From NCBI RefSeq assembly GCF_001264245.1, contig NZ_CP011339.1, positions 2,976,001 through 3,040,000 on the forward strand: a stretch of DNA of 64,000 nt, read 5' to 3'. The notes beneath the pieces are model-generated. The model made no database searches and was not told where the DNA came from. It saw only the letters and a list, made by a program, of their open reading frames with translations. Made by a program: the position numbers and the translations under genes. Within the stretch, counting starts at the first letter, position 1; every line of letters starts with the position of its first letter. This DNA is from Microcystis panniformis FACHB-1757. GTDB lineage: Bacteria > Cyanobacteriota > Cyanobacteriia > Cyanobacteriales > Microcystaceae. Positions 17,342-25,582 of this stretch are shown piece by piece.

Positions 17342-18433
17342 AGTTCGTCTCTTCTCAGCCCTTTACCCTCAAGATTGCGGTTGAGCAAGAGTTGGTAGTT
17401 TACCTCAATGGCCGGGTGCTAACTCGGTATGCCCACTGCCTGCCTCTGACTCAAATCAATACCGTTCATATTGTTTATCCGCCTGAAAATTTGCAGGTGC
17501 AGTCAGTGCAGGTATTTGAGCAGACTGCACCTGCCATAGAGCAACCCCCATTACCACCGCAGGAGATAACCGATATGCCAGCGTTTCTGGAAAATTTGCC
17601 GCCTCAGTTTGAGCCGCTGCGATTGTTTCTGGAAGCCAACTTAGTGCCTTACATCAAATTCACGGCGACAGACGCGGGACATCTCAATTCTGCGAGCTTC
17701 CGTGGCCCCGCCGACTGGAGTGGCGATCCGTTAGAACTTTGGCAAAGTAAAATTGGCGGTCATCCTTACCTACCGAAAGGCACGAGCTATCCTACCGATG
17801 CCGAAACGGGTGAGATGATGATGTTTCTCATGCAGATCAACTGCGCCGATCTGCCGGTAATCGAAAGTCTTAACTTGCCACGACAGGGGCTTTTGCAATT
17901 TTACATCGGTTTAGATGTCCCCATGTGCACGCTGAGTCCTGAACAACACCGCGTTCTGTATTACCCCGACGTTTCTAAAGATAAAAATGACTTAATCACT
18001 GACTTTAGCTTTTTAGCAGAACCTGCTAGCTCTCTGGAATGGTACGACGATGTTTATGCCTTAAATTTTTCTGTGCAGCGGGACGTGTTCTGGAATGCTC
18101 GTCGGCAACTGGATGAATCGTTTGAGATGCCCGAAGCGTTGACGGAACTGGGGGAAGACTTTACTGAATGGATTTCAGACTATGAGGACGAGTGTACGCT
18201 GAGGCATGGGCGGATCAATAAACTGGGTGGATATCCAGAACTTCACTCCTATGTGGATGAAACCATAGAGGGATTTAGAGGACGCTTATTGCTAGAACTT
18301 CAACATCCTTTTGATATCGATAATAACTTTTACTTTTTTATCGAAGACTTGGATTTGGCAAACCTGAACCTTAGCAACGTTGAATCCTATTTCGTTAGCG
18401 TTTAATGGTGTAGTCAGTCGATGGAATCAAGCG

Positions 18434-18960
18434 ATGCTAAGTTATCTATATCTTATACTCGTGGTTACACCGCTGATTGCATCTGGAGTGATCGCGTTTC
18501 TGTTCAGTCAATCTCTCATGTCGCTGTTGATGGTATTGGTGGGAGCGATCACTGGAACGATCAGCATTGTGCCGTTTGGGATTTTCTGGTTACAGCTTTT
18601 TCACCGTGACTGGATGGAATCACAAGCCGCAGGATTTATCTTTGTTCCTGTAATTTTGCCATTCTATGGTTATATCGGTGCGGTTGCTGGAGCGAGTCTG
18701 TTTGCTATTCTGTGCGGTTACGACAGGAACGATTTACCAGTAGTTGTATTTCAGGCGATCGCAATCTGTTGCACTGTGATGTTGGGGGATTCATTCCGGC
18801 TGCGATCTTTGCCATTCCATCTTTTGTGACATCAGCCCCTGAAGTGAACACGGAAGTAGAAAGAGTTGCGGTTGTACTTATTTTTGCGATATGTGTTGGG
18901 CTAGCAAGTTCCTGGCTTGCTAGTCAGTTGGCATATCTCCTTGTAATCCAGTTTGTTTAG
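18434..18960 (+). pseudogene. polytopic membrane protein with single-base frameshift
   Basis: From the ATG at 18434 the frame encodes hydrophobic helices (YLYLILVVTPLIASGVIAF, SLLMVLVGAITGTISIVPFG, VILPFYGYIGAVAGASLF). Near 18784-18788 a run of five G causes loss of frame; in the -1 frame the protein continues naturally (GGFIPAAIFAIPSF, then AVVLIFAICVGLASSWLAS) to 18960. One extra G would restore about 175 residues and five helices. Family unknown; it follows the DUF1963 gene directly and may belong to the same cassette. Confidence 0.65.
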
Positions 18961-19072
18961 GAAGTGCGATCGCCGATCTGGTAGGGTGCGTTAATGAAAT
19001 GTAACGCACCTCATTTTTATCCTGTGATGATAGAGTTGAGTTGTACTGATAGTGATAGTTGTCTAGTTCCAA

Positions 19073-19501
19073 ATGCCATTACCTCAAGTGGTTATTGATA
19101 CCAACGTCATTGTTGCTGGGTTGAGGTCTAGGCGAGGTAGTGCATTTCAATTGCTCACGCTCATCGATACAGGGCAGTTTGATATACATTTGTCAGTGCC
19201 TCTGGTACTCGAATATACAGAAGTTTTACTGCGGGAATTGCCAAACCTTTGCCTGAGTCGTGAAGAGGTTGACGACCTAATTGATTTCTACTGTGCAGTA
19301 GGCGTACAGCATGAAATTTTCTTTCTTTGGCGACCATTCCTGCGCGACCCCAAAGATGAAATGGTATTAGAGCTTGCAGTCAAAGCAGGATGTCAGAGTA
19401 TAATTACATATAACACTCGTGACTTTGCAGGCATAGAGCAGTTTGGGTTAAACGTGCTGGAGCCTTCAGAGTTTTTACGCTTGATAGGAAAGTTGCCATG
19501 A
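19073..19501 (+). CDS. PIN-domain toxin (VapC-like ribonuclease)
   Basis: 142 residues. PIN fold: VVIDTNVIVAGLRS (Asp9), conserved Glu in LEYTEVLLREL, and acidic DPKDEMVLELAVKAGCQ then IITYNTRDF. This is the PIN_3-type group of putative toxins with metal-dependent RNase activity. The downstream antitoxin gene overlaps by 4 bp (ATGA), an unusual toxin-first order common for this group. Immediately followed by a candidate attC site, so it reads as an integron cassette. Confidence 0.85.
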   Translation: MPLPQVVIDTNVIVAGLRSRRGSAFQLLTLIDTGQFDIHLSVPLVLEYTEVLLRELPNLCLSREEVDDLIDFYCAVGVQHEIFFLWRPFLRDPKDEMVLELAVKAGCQSIITYNTRDFAGIEQFGLNVLEPSEFLRLIGKLP

Positions 19502-19743
19502 GTATAGTTCAAATTCAAATTCCTGACTCATTACAAAAAAGCCTGTATGATCTTGCTAGTCGTGATGGAATTTCTATAGATCAATTTATATCTACTGCGA
19601 TCGCAGAAAAGCTCTCTGCTCTAATGACTGAGAATTACCTCAACGAAAGAGCCAAAAAGGGGAGTCGATTGAAGTATGAAGCAATTTTAGCAAAAGTTCC
19701 TGATGTAGAGCCAGAATCATATGATAGGCTACCAAATGTCTAA
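19498..19743 (+). CDS. antitoxin of the PIN module (ribbon-helix-helix-like)
   Basis: 81 residues: MSIVQIQIPDSLQKSLYDLA then SRDGISIDQFISTAIAEKLS, the strand-helix-helix pattern of HicB/Arc-like DNA-binding antitoxins, and a C-terminal tail RLKYEAILAKVPDVEP that could cover the toxin. Starts inside the toxin stop codon (ATGA overlap), so translation is coupled. Its stop codon lies within the left core of the attC site. Confidence 0.8.
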   Translation: MSIVQIQIPDSLQKSLYDLASRDGISIDQFISTAIAEKLSALMTENYLNERAKKGSRLKYEAILAKVPDVEPESYDRLPNV

Positions 19744-19824
19744 CACTGCATTGGAGCCGACTTTATCAAGGGTCATCTGTAAAAGTCAAAGCCTGACTGC
19801 GGCGGCTCAACTTCACCGTTAGCG
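19738..19824 (+). other. attC-like recombination site (87 bp)
   Basis: Imperfect palindrome right at the end of the toxin-antitoxin pair. Left: core GTCTAAC then spacer then GGAGCCGAC. Right: GCGGCTCAACTTCACCGTTAG. GAGCCG (19754-19759) pairs with CGGCTC (19803-19808), CTAAC with GTTAG, with unpaired bases between, as in attC (59-base elements). Both arms strongly resemble the aadA-type attC as I remember it. The right core GTTAGCG deviates from GTTRRRY in its last two bases. Confidence 0.7.
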
Positions 19825-21075
19825 ACCGACAGCGCTACGCACCTTCAGGGTGAAAGAAATTAGAAAAAAACCATAAGTGCATATACTCAGTCAAAATCTA
19901 ATTTCTTAGAAGACGGAAACTTCCCTCTCAATGAACTTAATTCCACAATACCTACGGAGGCTAAACTATGGATCCAGTAACATTTTGTGTCGGCACAGTT
20001 ATCATTGGCGTTACGTCAATAGCACTACAGCAATGGTTACTGTCGAGTGGGGATAAAAGGGTCTCAACGGAAAATTCTCCACCCACGAAAGAACCTCCAA
20101 AGCCCACTCGTTCCCCTCAAGTGTTTGTGCTTCAGGTTCTGCATGCAGTGCAAAATGACCCAGTGGCAGACGAACTGCAAGCAGATAAAGAGCTTTTTTG
20201 GAAACTCTTCTCAAATTCGGTTGTTTTGAGAGGGAGAAAAGTTCAAAGATTTGAAGAATCAACAAAACTTGGAACTCTTGGAAAGCTCGATGAATTGAGT
20301 AGATTGGCTGAATCTGGTGATACCGTTCTGATTTCAATAAGCTCCCATGGCACGCGAATAAAATCAACAGAAGAACCCGATGGAATAGCAGAATATATGG
20401 TGTTGGAAGATACAAATTTGAGCGATAGGGATTTTACAACACGGCTTGCGAAATTGCAGTTGGGGGTTAGAGCCTATGTCTTTGCCTCCTCGTGTCATGG
20501 CGGAGGATTTCTAAACGTATGGCAACCTCTTGAATGGAAGGCAAATGTCATGAGTTTTGGGGTAAATGAGGAGTTTAAAAATATTGTAATTCCGGGAACA
20601 ATGCCATATTCACTGCTTGGCAAATGCTTCAGTCAGGTGCTAAAGAAAATCGAGACAAATAGAGAGATACTCTCCAACAAAGAAATTTTTAATCGTGTTA
20701 AGGATATTGCGGATCAATTATCTATCCATGCAGGTCCTGGTTATTCGGACGTTACCATCCAAATGGCGATTGTAACTTCTTCGATTCCTGAACAACAAGA
20801 CTTCCTAAATGCCCCCTTCCTTTCTGAAAGAGTAATAAATACACAATCTAATCTCCCCGAAGTTACAGGTATTAGTTGGAACCCTCCTAACCCGGTGTAT
20901 ACAAATACTGCAATGACTATTTCTTGGAAATCTGTAGATAAGGCAGTTGAATATGATGTTATCGTTCTCCGTGATGATACTACTCAAATTCTGCATCAAG
21001 TAGTGAATAGCAACTCTTTAAATTATTCTCTTCAAGGGGCAGATATGTTTCATTCACTAACAGTAAAGATTTCTG

Positions 21076-21832
21076 GGCGTTGCATAATAGAGATATGAAT
21101 GGAGGAAATCAAAATGCAATGCCCTGAATGTAAATCTACCCATATCCGTAAAAATGGCATCAATAAACAAGGTAAACAAAATCATATTTGTGTAACCTGT
21201 GGCCGTCAATTTATTGATAACTATGAAAAACAGAAAGGCTATGACGAAAAAACGAAGCGAGAATGCCTAACTGCCTATGTTAATGGGATGGGATTTAGAG
21301 GAATAGAAAGGCTAAAGGGAGTTCATCATACGACCGTAATTAATTGGGTAAAATCTGTGGGAGAATTATTGCCAGTCGCCTATGACCCAGAAACAATTCC
21401 TGAAGTAGGGGAACTGGATGAATTGGAAACCTTTGTTGGCTCAAAAAAAACAAAATCTGGGTGTGGACAGCCGTTGACCACTTTAAAAAAGGAATTTTAG
21501 GTTGGGTAATCGGAGATCATAGTAGCGAAACGTTTCGCCCATTATGGGAATTAGTTAAGTCTTGGGGATGCTATTTTTATGTGAGTGATGGATGGTCAGT
21601 TTATCCATGTTTTATAGCAGAGGGCGACCATATAATTAGTAAGACTTATATGACCAGAGTAGAGGGTGAGAACACACGTTTAAGACATTATCTAGCCCGA
21701 TTGCATCGCAAAACACTCTGCTATTCTAAGTCTACAGAAATGTTAGGATACTCTATTCGTTTATTAATTCATTATCTGAAGTTTCAAGAAGTGCCTATTC
21801 CTTACTGATTCATAGCTTAATTCAGCAACGCC
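21076..21832 (+). mobile_element. IS1-family insertion sequence, copy 2 (757 bp)
   Basis: Same ends and sequence as copy 1. Flanked by a perfect 8-bp target duplication GATTTCTG (21068-21075 and 21833-21840), proving a simple recent insertion into the caspase gene. Confidence 0.95.
21099..21808 (+). CDS. IS1-family transposase InsA-InsB, second copy
   Basis: Identical arrangement to the copy at 16608: a zinc-finger/HTH frame followed by the catalytic frame at -1, with an A8C slippery run at 21443-21451. Probably functional. Confidence 0.92.
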
Positions 21833-21974
21833 GATTTCTGCTCGTGCAGAGGGATATTTACCTGCCCCTTATGCTAGTAAAAGTTACTATTGCGGTAATT
21901 CGGTTGGTTGATATCAATCTAAATGACTATTTTTTGGGTGTTGCAGTCTACGGGAAAAGGTTATGCATGAGCAG

Positions 21975-22004
21975 GTCTAACAATTGCAATGCACCGGAAC
22001 AGTT
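21975..22004 (+). other. attC half-site candidate after the caspase gene
   Basis: GTCTAAC (21975-21981) followed by spacer and GCACCGGAAC reproduces the left arm of an attC site 63 bp downstream of the caspase stop. No convincing right arm follows; a repeat shared with 25398 starts soon after and may have replaced it. Confidence 0.4.
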
Positions 22005-22024
22005 CAGTGCGATCGCTGATCTTG

Positions 22025-22137
22025 TAGGGTGCGTTCACTTCGTTAACGCACCTTATCTAATGTTCAAAATCCGTGCGTTACGCTAACGCTAACACAGGCT
22101 ACATCATATCGATCGCCAGGATTAAGTGATTGCCAAA
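22025..22137. repeat. ~113-bp dispersed repeat (partner at 25398-25510)
   Basis: Starts with a GGTGCGTT...AACGCACC hairpin, continues TTATCTAATGTTCAAAATCC and the CTAACGCTAACACAGGCTAC segment, and ends near GATTAAGTGATTGCCAAA. Two copies in direct orientation bracket the IS5 and HicBA region. Confidence 0.8.
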
Positions 22138-22245
22138 GCGATCGGGCATAACACAAGGCTGGGTTGACGGCAGGAAACCCAGCATTGCTTTTCTCTATCA
22201 ACACTAACCAGAAGCGCGATCCCACCCAAAACACATCGACCCTTA

Positions 22246-22638
22246 TTAGAAGCGGATAATTTCGATCGTGCATCGCGATCGTTGAAAACAGACATCAAAT
22301 TCTCGAAAAAAGTTCGTTTGCCCAAGAATTAAGGGTATCTGAGAGGTTTTTGCCCAAGCAAAGGCTAGACGAACAGGTTCCAAATTCCCAATTTGAACAT
22401 ACACAAATAACCCTCGTGCTTCAACCCTTGCAAGATTTCCGGCCAATGGCAAGCGGACAGTTTGTTCCTCCCAAATTGCACCCAATTGCGGCCCGATGTC
22501 GTAAGGTAATAGATTGACCGTAGATCCGGTATCCAGCAGGGCATTCGCAGAAACAGAAAGGCCTGCATGACTCAGAGTGATGGGAATCGTGGGTAATGCT
22601 TCATCGTCGGAAAGGGGAAATTCGACTGTACTAGGCAT
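22246..22638 (-). CDS. retropepsin-like aspartic protease domain protein
   Basis: About 130 residues from the ATG at 22638, which overlaps the stop of the upstream gene by 8 bp. The sequence ANALLDTGSTVNLLPYDIG carries the DTG catalytic aspartate of retroviral-type proteases, followed by VYVQIGNLEPVRLAFAWA and IPLILGQTNFFREFDVCF, typical of bacterial single-domain clan AA proteins. These often occur as the second gene of small toxin-antitoxin-like pairs in cyanobacteria; the function of the pair is not established. Confidence 0.75.
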   Translation of the reverse strand: MPSTVEFPLSDDEALPTIPITLSHAGLSVSANALLDTGSTVNLLPYDIGPQLGAIWEEQTVRLPLAGNLARVEARGLFVYVQIGNLEPVRLAFAWAKTSQIPLILGQTNFFREFDVCFQRSRCTIEIIRF

Positions 22639-22849
22639 GGGTAGATGCCTCTCGGTCATCCTGAATCATATGCATCAGAATATTGGCGGCTTCCGTGGCA
22701 TCGTAGGGCGACCAAATCGGATACTCTGATGCGGAAAAGATAACCTGTAGTTCAGCATCCGGGATTTGTGCAGCTAGGAGTTTGAAGAGTGATAATTTGT
22801 CTGTCTGGCTCAGATTGTTGACCAGAAGAATTAACTCAGTGAGTGACAT
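22631..22849 (-). CDS. small protein, antitoxin-like partner of the aspartic protease
   Basis: 72 residues: SLTELILLVNNLSQTDKLSLF then KLLAAQIPDAELQVIFSASE. The helical LSxxDKLxLxxLL motif recurs in cyanobacterial antitoxin-like proteins found beside PIN or aspartic protease genes. Translation coupled to the protease by an 8-bp overlap. I cannot name the family with confidence. Confidence 0.6.
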   Translation of the reverse strand: MSLTELILLVNNLSQTDKLSLFKLLAAQIPDAELQVIFSASEYPIWSPYDATEAANILMHMIQDDREASTHA

Positions 22850-22906
22850 GGCTTAAACTTCTAGATATGCGAGAATAAATTGATCATAAGCGATCTGTGA
22901 GGTACG

Positions 22907-22939
22907 GTCTAACAATCCCGTTGCACACCGACCGTATCA
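22907..22939. other. attC-like arm fused to a truncated PIN gene
   Basis: GTCTAAC (22907-22913) then spacer and GCACACCGACC resemble one attC arm. A following GGTCGGTG could pair with it, but that part is the coding end of the PIN-like fragment, so only one arm is genuine and the joint may be a recombination scar. Confidence 0.35.
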
Positions 22940-23038
22940 GGTTGGTCGGTGCTGAGTAACAAGAACCACATCATGTCCAGCATCAATTAGAAATCTCGCA
23001 GTGATTGCGTAAACGTCTTGATCGAGAAGAAATTTCAT
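22937..23038 (-). pseudogene. PIN-like (DUF5615) toxin, N-terminal fragment
   Basis: Reads MKFLLDQDVYAITARFLIDA then GHDVVLVTQHRPT and stops. This is the first 33 residues of a Mut7-C/DUF5615-type PIN-like protein, the usual partner of DUF433; compare the full-length 122-residue version at 42804. The remainder is lost at the attC-like joint. It starts 2 bp after the DUF433 stop codon. Confidence 0.8.
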
Positions 23039-23040
23039 TA

Positions 23041-23265
23041 TTAAGCCGACACGAGTTTAATGTCTTCAGCCGCTACTAAAGCGATAGCATATTGCAGACA
23101 AGCACGAATGTCTTCAATTTGTAAATCAGGGTAATAATCCTGAATAATTATACTGAAAGAGAGTCCCTCATTTAGCAACTCAAGAACACTCTGCACAGTG
23201 ATGCGCGTCCCTTCTATGCAGGGCTTCCCAAAATGAATTTGAGGGTTAACAGAAATTTTATACAT
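23041..23265 (-). CDS. DUF433 antitoxin-like protein
   Basis: 74 residues: INPQIHFGKPCIEGTRITVQ-type signature (here SVNPQIHFGKPCIEGTRITV) then VLELLNEGLSFSIIIQDYYP and IEDIRACLQYAIAL, the DUF433 winged-helix fold. Paired with a truncated PIN-like toxin, so it is now an orphan antitoxin. An IS5 element is inserted one base upstream of the start codon, removing its native leader. Confidence 0.85.
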   Translation of the reverse strand: MYKISVNPQIHFGKPCIEGTRITVQSVLELLNEGLSFSIIIQDYYPDLQIEDIRACLQYAIALVAAEDIKLVSA

Positions 23266-23266
23266 T

Positions 23267-24484
23267 AGACCTCTTGCATAATTTTTTTATGGTATAATGG
23301 AGGGTTTTGCTTTTTTCTCAATTCTTAGATTGAAGTGGAAAAAAGAATAAAATGTGATCTTAGGTCAGGAAATCATCTATAATTTTGCTATGTTTATTAG
23401 CAAAATTATGGATTATCAAAACTTATCAGATGAACAATTCAAACGCCGTTTCGGTGTGTATAAACAAACATATAGAAAGATGGTAGAATCAGTAAAAAGT
23501 GTTGAAGCCGACTCTAATTCACCATCTAAAAGGGGACCGAAACCTAAACTATCTATAGAAGAACAAGTTTTAGTAACGTTAGAATATTGGCGAGAATATA
23601 GAACATATTTTCACATTGGTACAAGCTGGGAACTATCAGAATCAACTATATGTCGGATTGTAAATAAGACGGAAAAAATGCTTTTACAATCGGGAAACTT
23701 CCGTTTAAAAGGAAAAAAAGCTTTACTCAATCAAGCAGAGATACCGGTCATAACGGTAATGGATGTAACGGAAACTCCCATTGAACGCCCCCAAAAGAAA
23801 CAGAAAGATTTTTTGGGAGGTAAAAGAGGTTATCATACTTTAAAATCCCAATTAGTAGCTGATCAAAATACCGAGGAAATTATCTGTGTCTTTTGTGGGA
23901 AAGGCAGAGGTCATGATTTTAGTTTATTTAAAAAAAGTCGAGTTCGTTTTCATCCTTTAACTACCAGCATAGAAGACAGTGGTTATCAGGGAATAGCTGC
24001 ATACCATAGTAATAGTTATACACCGAAAAAGAAACCGAAAAATGGAAAATTAACAGACTTAGAAAAGGAGTATAACAAGGCTTTGACCAAAGAAAGGATT
24101 ATCATTGAACATATAAATAGGAAACTCAAAATCTTTAAAATCTTATCCTGTAAATATCGGAATCGTCGTCGAAGATATAGTTTAAGAGTTAACTTGTTGG
24201 CGGCTATTTATAACTGTGAGTTAGGGATAGGTATAGCAGCTTCTTAAAAGTTGCCTAAAGATTAATCAAGTCAAGGAGAATTTATTCTCAATTTTTATAA
24301 TTGAGATAGTTTGTGCCGCTTAAATAAAGAGGTTTTGATAACCAAATTAAAGCAGCTCTAAAGAGTTTTGAGTTAAAAGTTAAACTTCAAGTTTTCATTC
24401 AGGACGAATGTACTGATTAACTAATTTTTTGGGGAAAATTAGTTAACCCATCATTATAACATATAATTAATTTGCAAGAGTTCT
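23267..24484 (+). mobile_element. IS5-family element (ISL2-like), 1218 bp
   Basis: Terminal inverted repeats AGACCTCTTGCA and (reversed right end) AGAACTCTTGCA; 3-bp target duplication ATT (23264-23266 and 24485-24487). Three-base duplication and size fit the ISL2 subgroup. Confidence 0.88.
23408..24247 (+). CDS. IS5-family transposase
   Basis: 279 residues from the ATG at 23408 (MDYQNLSDEQFKRRFGVYKQ); an upstream start at 23354 is possible. N-terminal HTH (HIGTSWELSESTICRIVNKT), then DDE domain: TVMDVTETPIERPQ, GGKRGYHTLKSQLV, DSGYQGI, and KERIIIEHINRKLKIFKIL containing the Glu. Looks full-length and active. Confidence 0.9.
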   Translation: MDYQNLSDEQFKRRFGVYKQTYRKMVESVKSVEADSNSPSKRGPKPKLSIEEQVLVTLEYWREYRTYFHIGTSWELSESTICRIVNKTEKMLLQSGNFRLKGKKALLNQAEIPVITVMDVTETPIERPQKKQKDFLGGKRGYHTLKSQLVADQNTEEIICVFCGKGRGHDFSLFKKSRVRFHPLTTSIEDSGYQGIAAYHSNSYTPKKKPKNGKLTDLEKEYNKALTKERIIIEHINRKLKIFKILSCKYRNRRRRYSLRVNLLAAIYNCELGIGIAAS

Positions 24485-24543
24485 ATTGTTGTCACCTAGT
24501 CGTAAGATGCCCTTATTTTAGATCACATTGCACAAAAAAAGCC

Positions 24544-24590
24544 GTATAACAAGTCGCTGCACCGGAACGCCGTCATTTGGTTGGTTAAGT
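24544..24590 (+). other. short attC-like sequence upstream of hicBA
   Basis: GTATAACAAGTCGCTGCACC at left and GTTAAGT (24584-24590) at right, the latter a full match to GTTRRRY. At 47 bp it is shorter than known attC sites, so at best a deleted one. Rest of 24488-24850 consists of REP-like and hairpin repeats. Confidence 0.3.
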
Positions 24591-24616
24591 GCGATGCCGA
24601 AGGCACTGCGTAGCAG
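24588..24616. repeat. REP-like palindromic repeat (GCGATGCCGAAGGCACTGCG family)
   Basis: Motif GCGATGCCGAAGGCACTGCG plus TAGCAG. Other copies: near 25267, 25355 and 26046 (same strand), and reversed near 4478 and 13418. All in gene gaps, often ending in GATCGCC or CACGCC. Possibly a BIME/REP-type repeat. Confidence 0.7.
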
Positions 24617-24850
24617 CACGCCGATCTTGTAGGGTGCGTTAATGAAATGTAACGGTGCGATTCGTTTCTAGGGGAATAAATAGCCTAGAGTAGCCTGTAG
24701 GTTGGGCTTCGGCCGTGAGCTTTTGCCGAATGGTTGACGCAAGGAAACCCAACCATATCAAGTTTGCTGTGAGGTTCCGCTGTTGCTACAATTTGATCCC
24801 ACATCCATAATTCTATCAAGCTAAAATGGAGTGCTATCTAGAAGGAACTT

Positions 24851-25051
24851 ATGATGAAATACAAAATTGTCCTTTATCGTTCTGAAGAAGGAATTACTGT
24901 TGGCGTTCCTGCGCTCCCCGGTTGTTGGTCCGAGGGAGATACTGAGGAAGAGGCATTAACCAATATCCAAGATGCAATTCGTGAGCATCTTGCAGCCTTA
25001 GAAGAACGCTTGCAAGATGGGGAAATTCGTGAAATTGAAATGCAGGTGTAA
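24851..25051 (+). CDS. hicB: HicB-type antitoxin
   Basis: 66 residues: YKIVLYRSEEGITVGVPALP then GCWSEGDTEEEALTNIQDAI, the partly degraded RNase H fold of HicB. No C-terminal DNA-binding domain, as in short HicB forms. Two bp separate it from hicA. Antitoxin-first order is typical for this subtype. Confidence 0.9.
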   Translation: MMKYKIVLYRSEEGITVGVPALPGCWSEGDTEEEALTNIQDAIREHLAALEERLQDGEIREIEMQV

Positions 25052-25053
25052 CT

Positions 25054-25266
25054 ATGCCTAGAATTCCTGGCGTAAATCACCTAGATGCAGTACGAGCCTT
25101 GGAGAAGGTAGGCTTTCGGATCATTCGCCAAGGCAAACATATCATCATGAGTGATGGGGTGCGTCAAGTTGCTCTTCCAAGGCACAATCCAATTAAGGCA
25201 TTTACAATGGGTGGAATTGTTCAAGATGCTGGTTTGACAGTCGCAGAATTTCGTAAACTATTATGA
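25054..25266 (+). CDS. hicA: HicA-type mRNA interferase toxin
   Basis: 70 residues: RIPGVNHLDAVRALEKVGFR then IIRQGKHIIMSDGVRQVALP and RHNPIKAFTMGGIVQDAGLT. Double-stranded-RNA-binding-like HicA fold with the conserved catalytic His in the GKHIIM segment. Inhibits translation by mRNA cleavage; neutralised by the upstream HicB. Confidence 0.92.
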   Translation: MPRIPGVNHLDAVRALEKVGFRIIRQGKHIIMSDGVRQVALPRHNPIKAFTMGGIVQDAGLTVAEFRKLL

Positions 25267-25582
25267 GTGCGATGCCAAAGGCACTGCGTAGCAGATCGCC
25301 TCGCCCGTAGGTTGGATTGACCCAAGGAAACCCAACATCAATCAACTCATAACAGAGTGCGATGCCGAAGGCACTGCGTAGCAGCACGCCGATCTGGTAG
25401 GGTGCGTTAATGAAGTGAACGCACCTTATCTAATGTTCAAAATCCGTGGGTTACGCTAACGCTAACACAGGCTACATCATATTCGATCGCCAAGATTAAG
25501 TGATTGCCAAACACACCCTATCAATTCAAAAGAGCGAGATCGTTCAGGTTAAAATGGAGAAGGCAGTCAATGGGGCAAGGCT

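Larger units (their letters stand above)
16333..18405 (+). pseudogene. galectin-like plus DUF1963 (YwqG-like) protein, split by IS1
   Basis: The first 84 codons (from the ATG at 16333, RBS AGGAGA) resemble a galectin-type sugar-binding domain: YHFDARSSEGRIVQN then GAWGAGGE. After the IS (from 17342) the galectin part resumes (SSQPFTLKIAVEQELVVYLNG, TQINTVHIVYPPENLQVQSV), followed from about 17570 by a DUF1963/YwqG-like domain (FRGPADWSGDPLELWQSKIG, LLQFYIGLDVPM, RINKLGGYPELH). If 8 bp are taken as the target duplication the two halves are in frame, though the flanking octamers differ. In its present state an active full-length product is unlikely; the 3' part could be made from an internal start such as GTG 17392. 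Function unknown. Confidence 0.75.
19968..21911 (+). pseudogene. caspase-like peptidase (C14) with FN3-like domain, 3' end split by IS1
   Basis: 376 codons are open before the IS. A hydrophobic N-terminal helix (FCVGTVIIGVTSIALQQWLL) is followed by a caspase-like domain with His127 (ISISSHGTR) and Cys176 (VFASSCHGGGF), the catalytic dyad of metacaspase-type enzymes. From about residue 296 a fibronectin-III-like beta domain follows (PEVTGISWNPPNPV, AMTISWKSVDKAVEYDVIVL). IS1 copy 2 is inserted in codon 369 with an 8-bp target duplication; without it the protein would end SARAEGYLPAPYAS... at 21911. The disruption hits only the extreme C-terminus, so peptidase activity may survive. Likely membrane-anchored; role in cell death or defence is inferred from the family. 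Confidence 0.85.

Noticed and set aside
22907..22960. Complete attC hairpin (ACCGACC ... GGTCGGT)
   Set aside because: The right arm is the coding end of the PIN-like fragment (TQHRPT), so the pairing is partly fortuitous. Kept only as a one-arm candidate.
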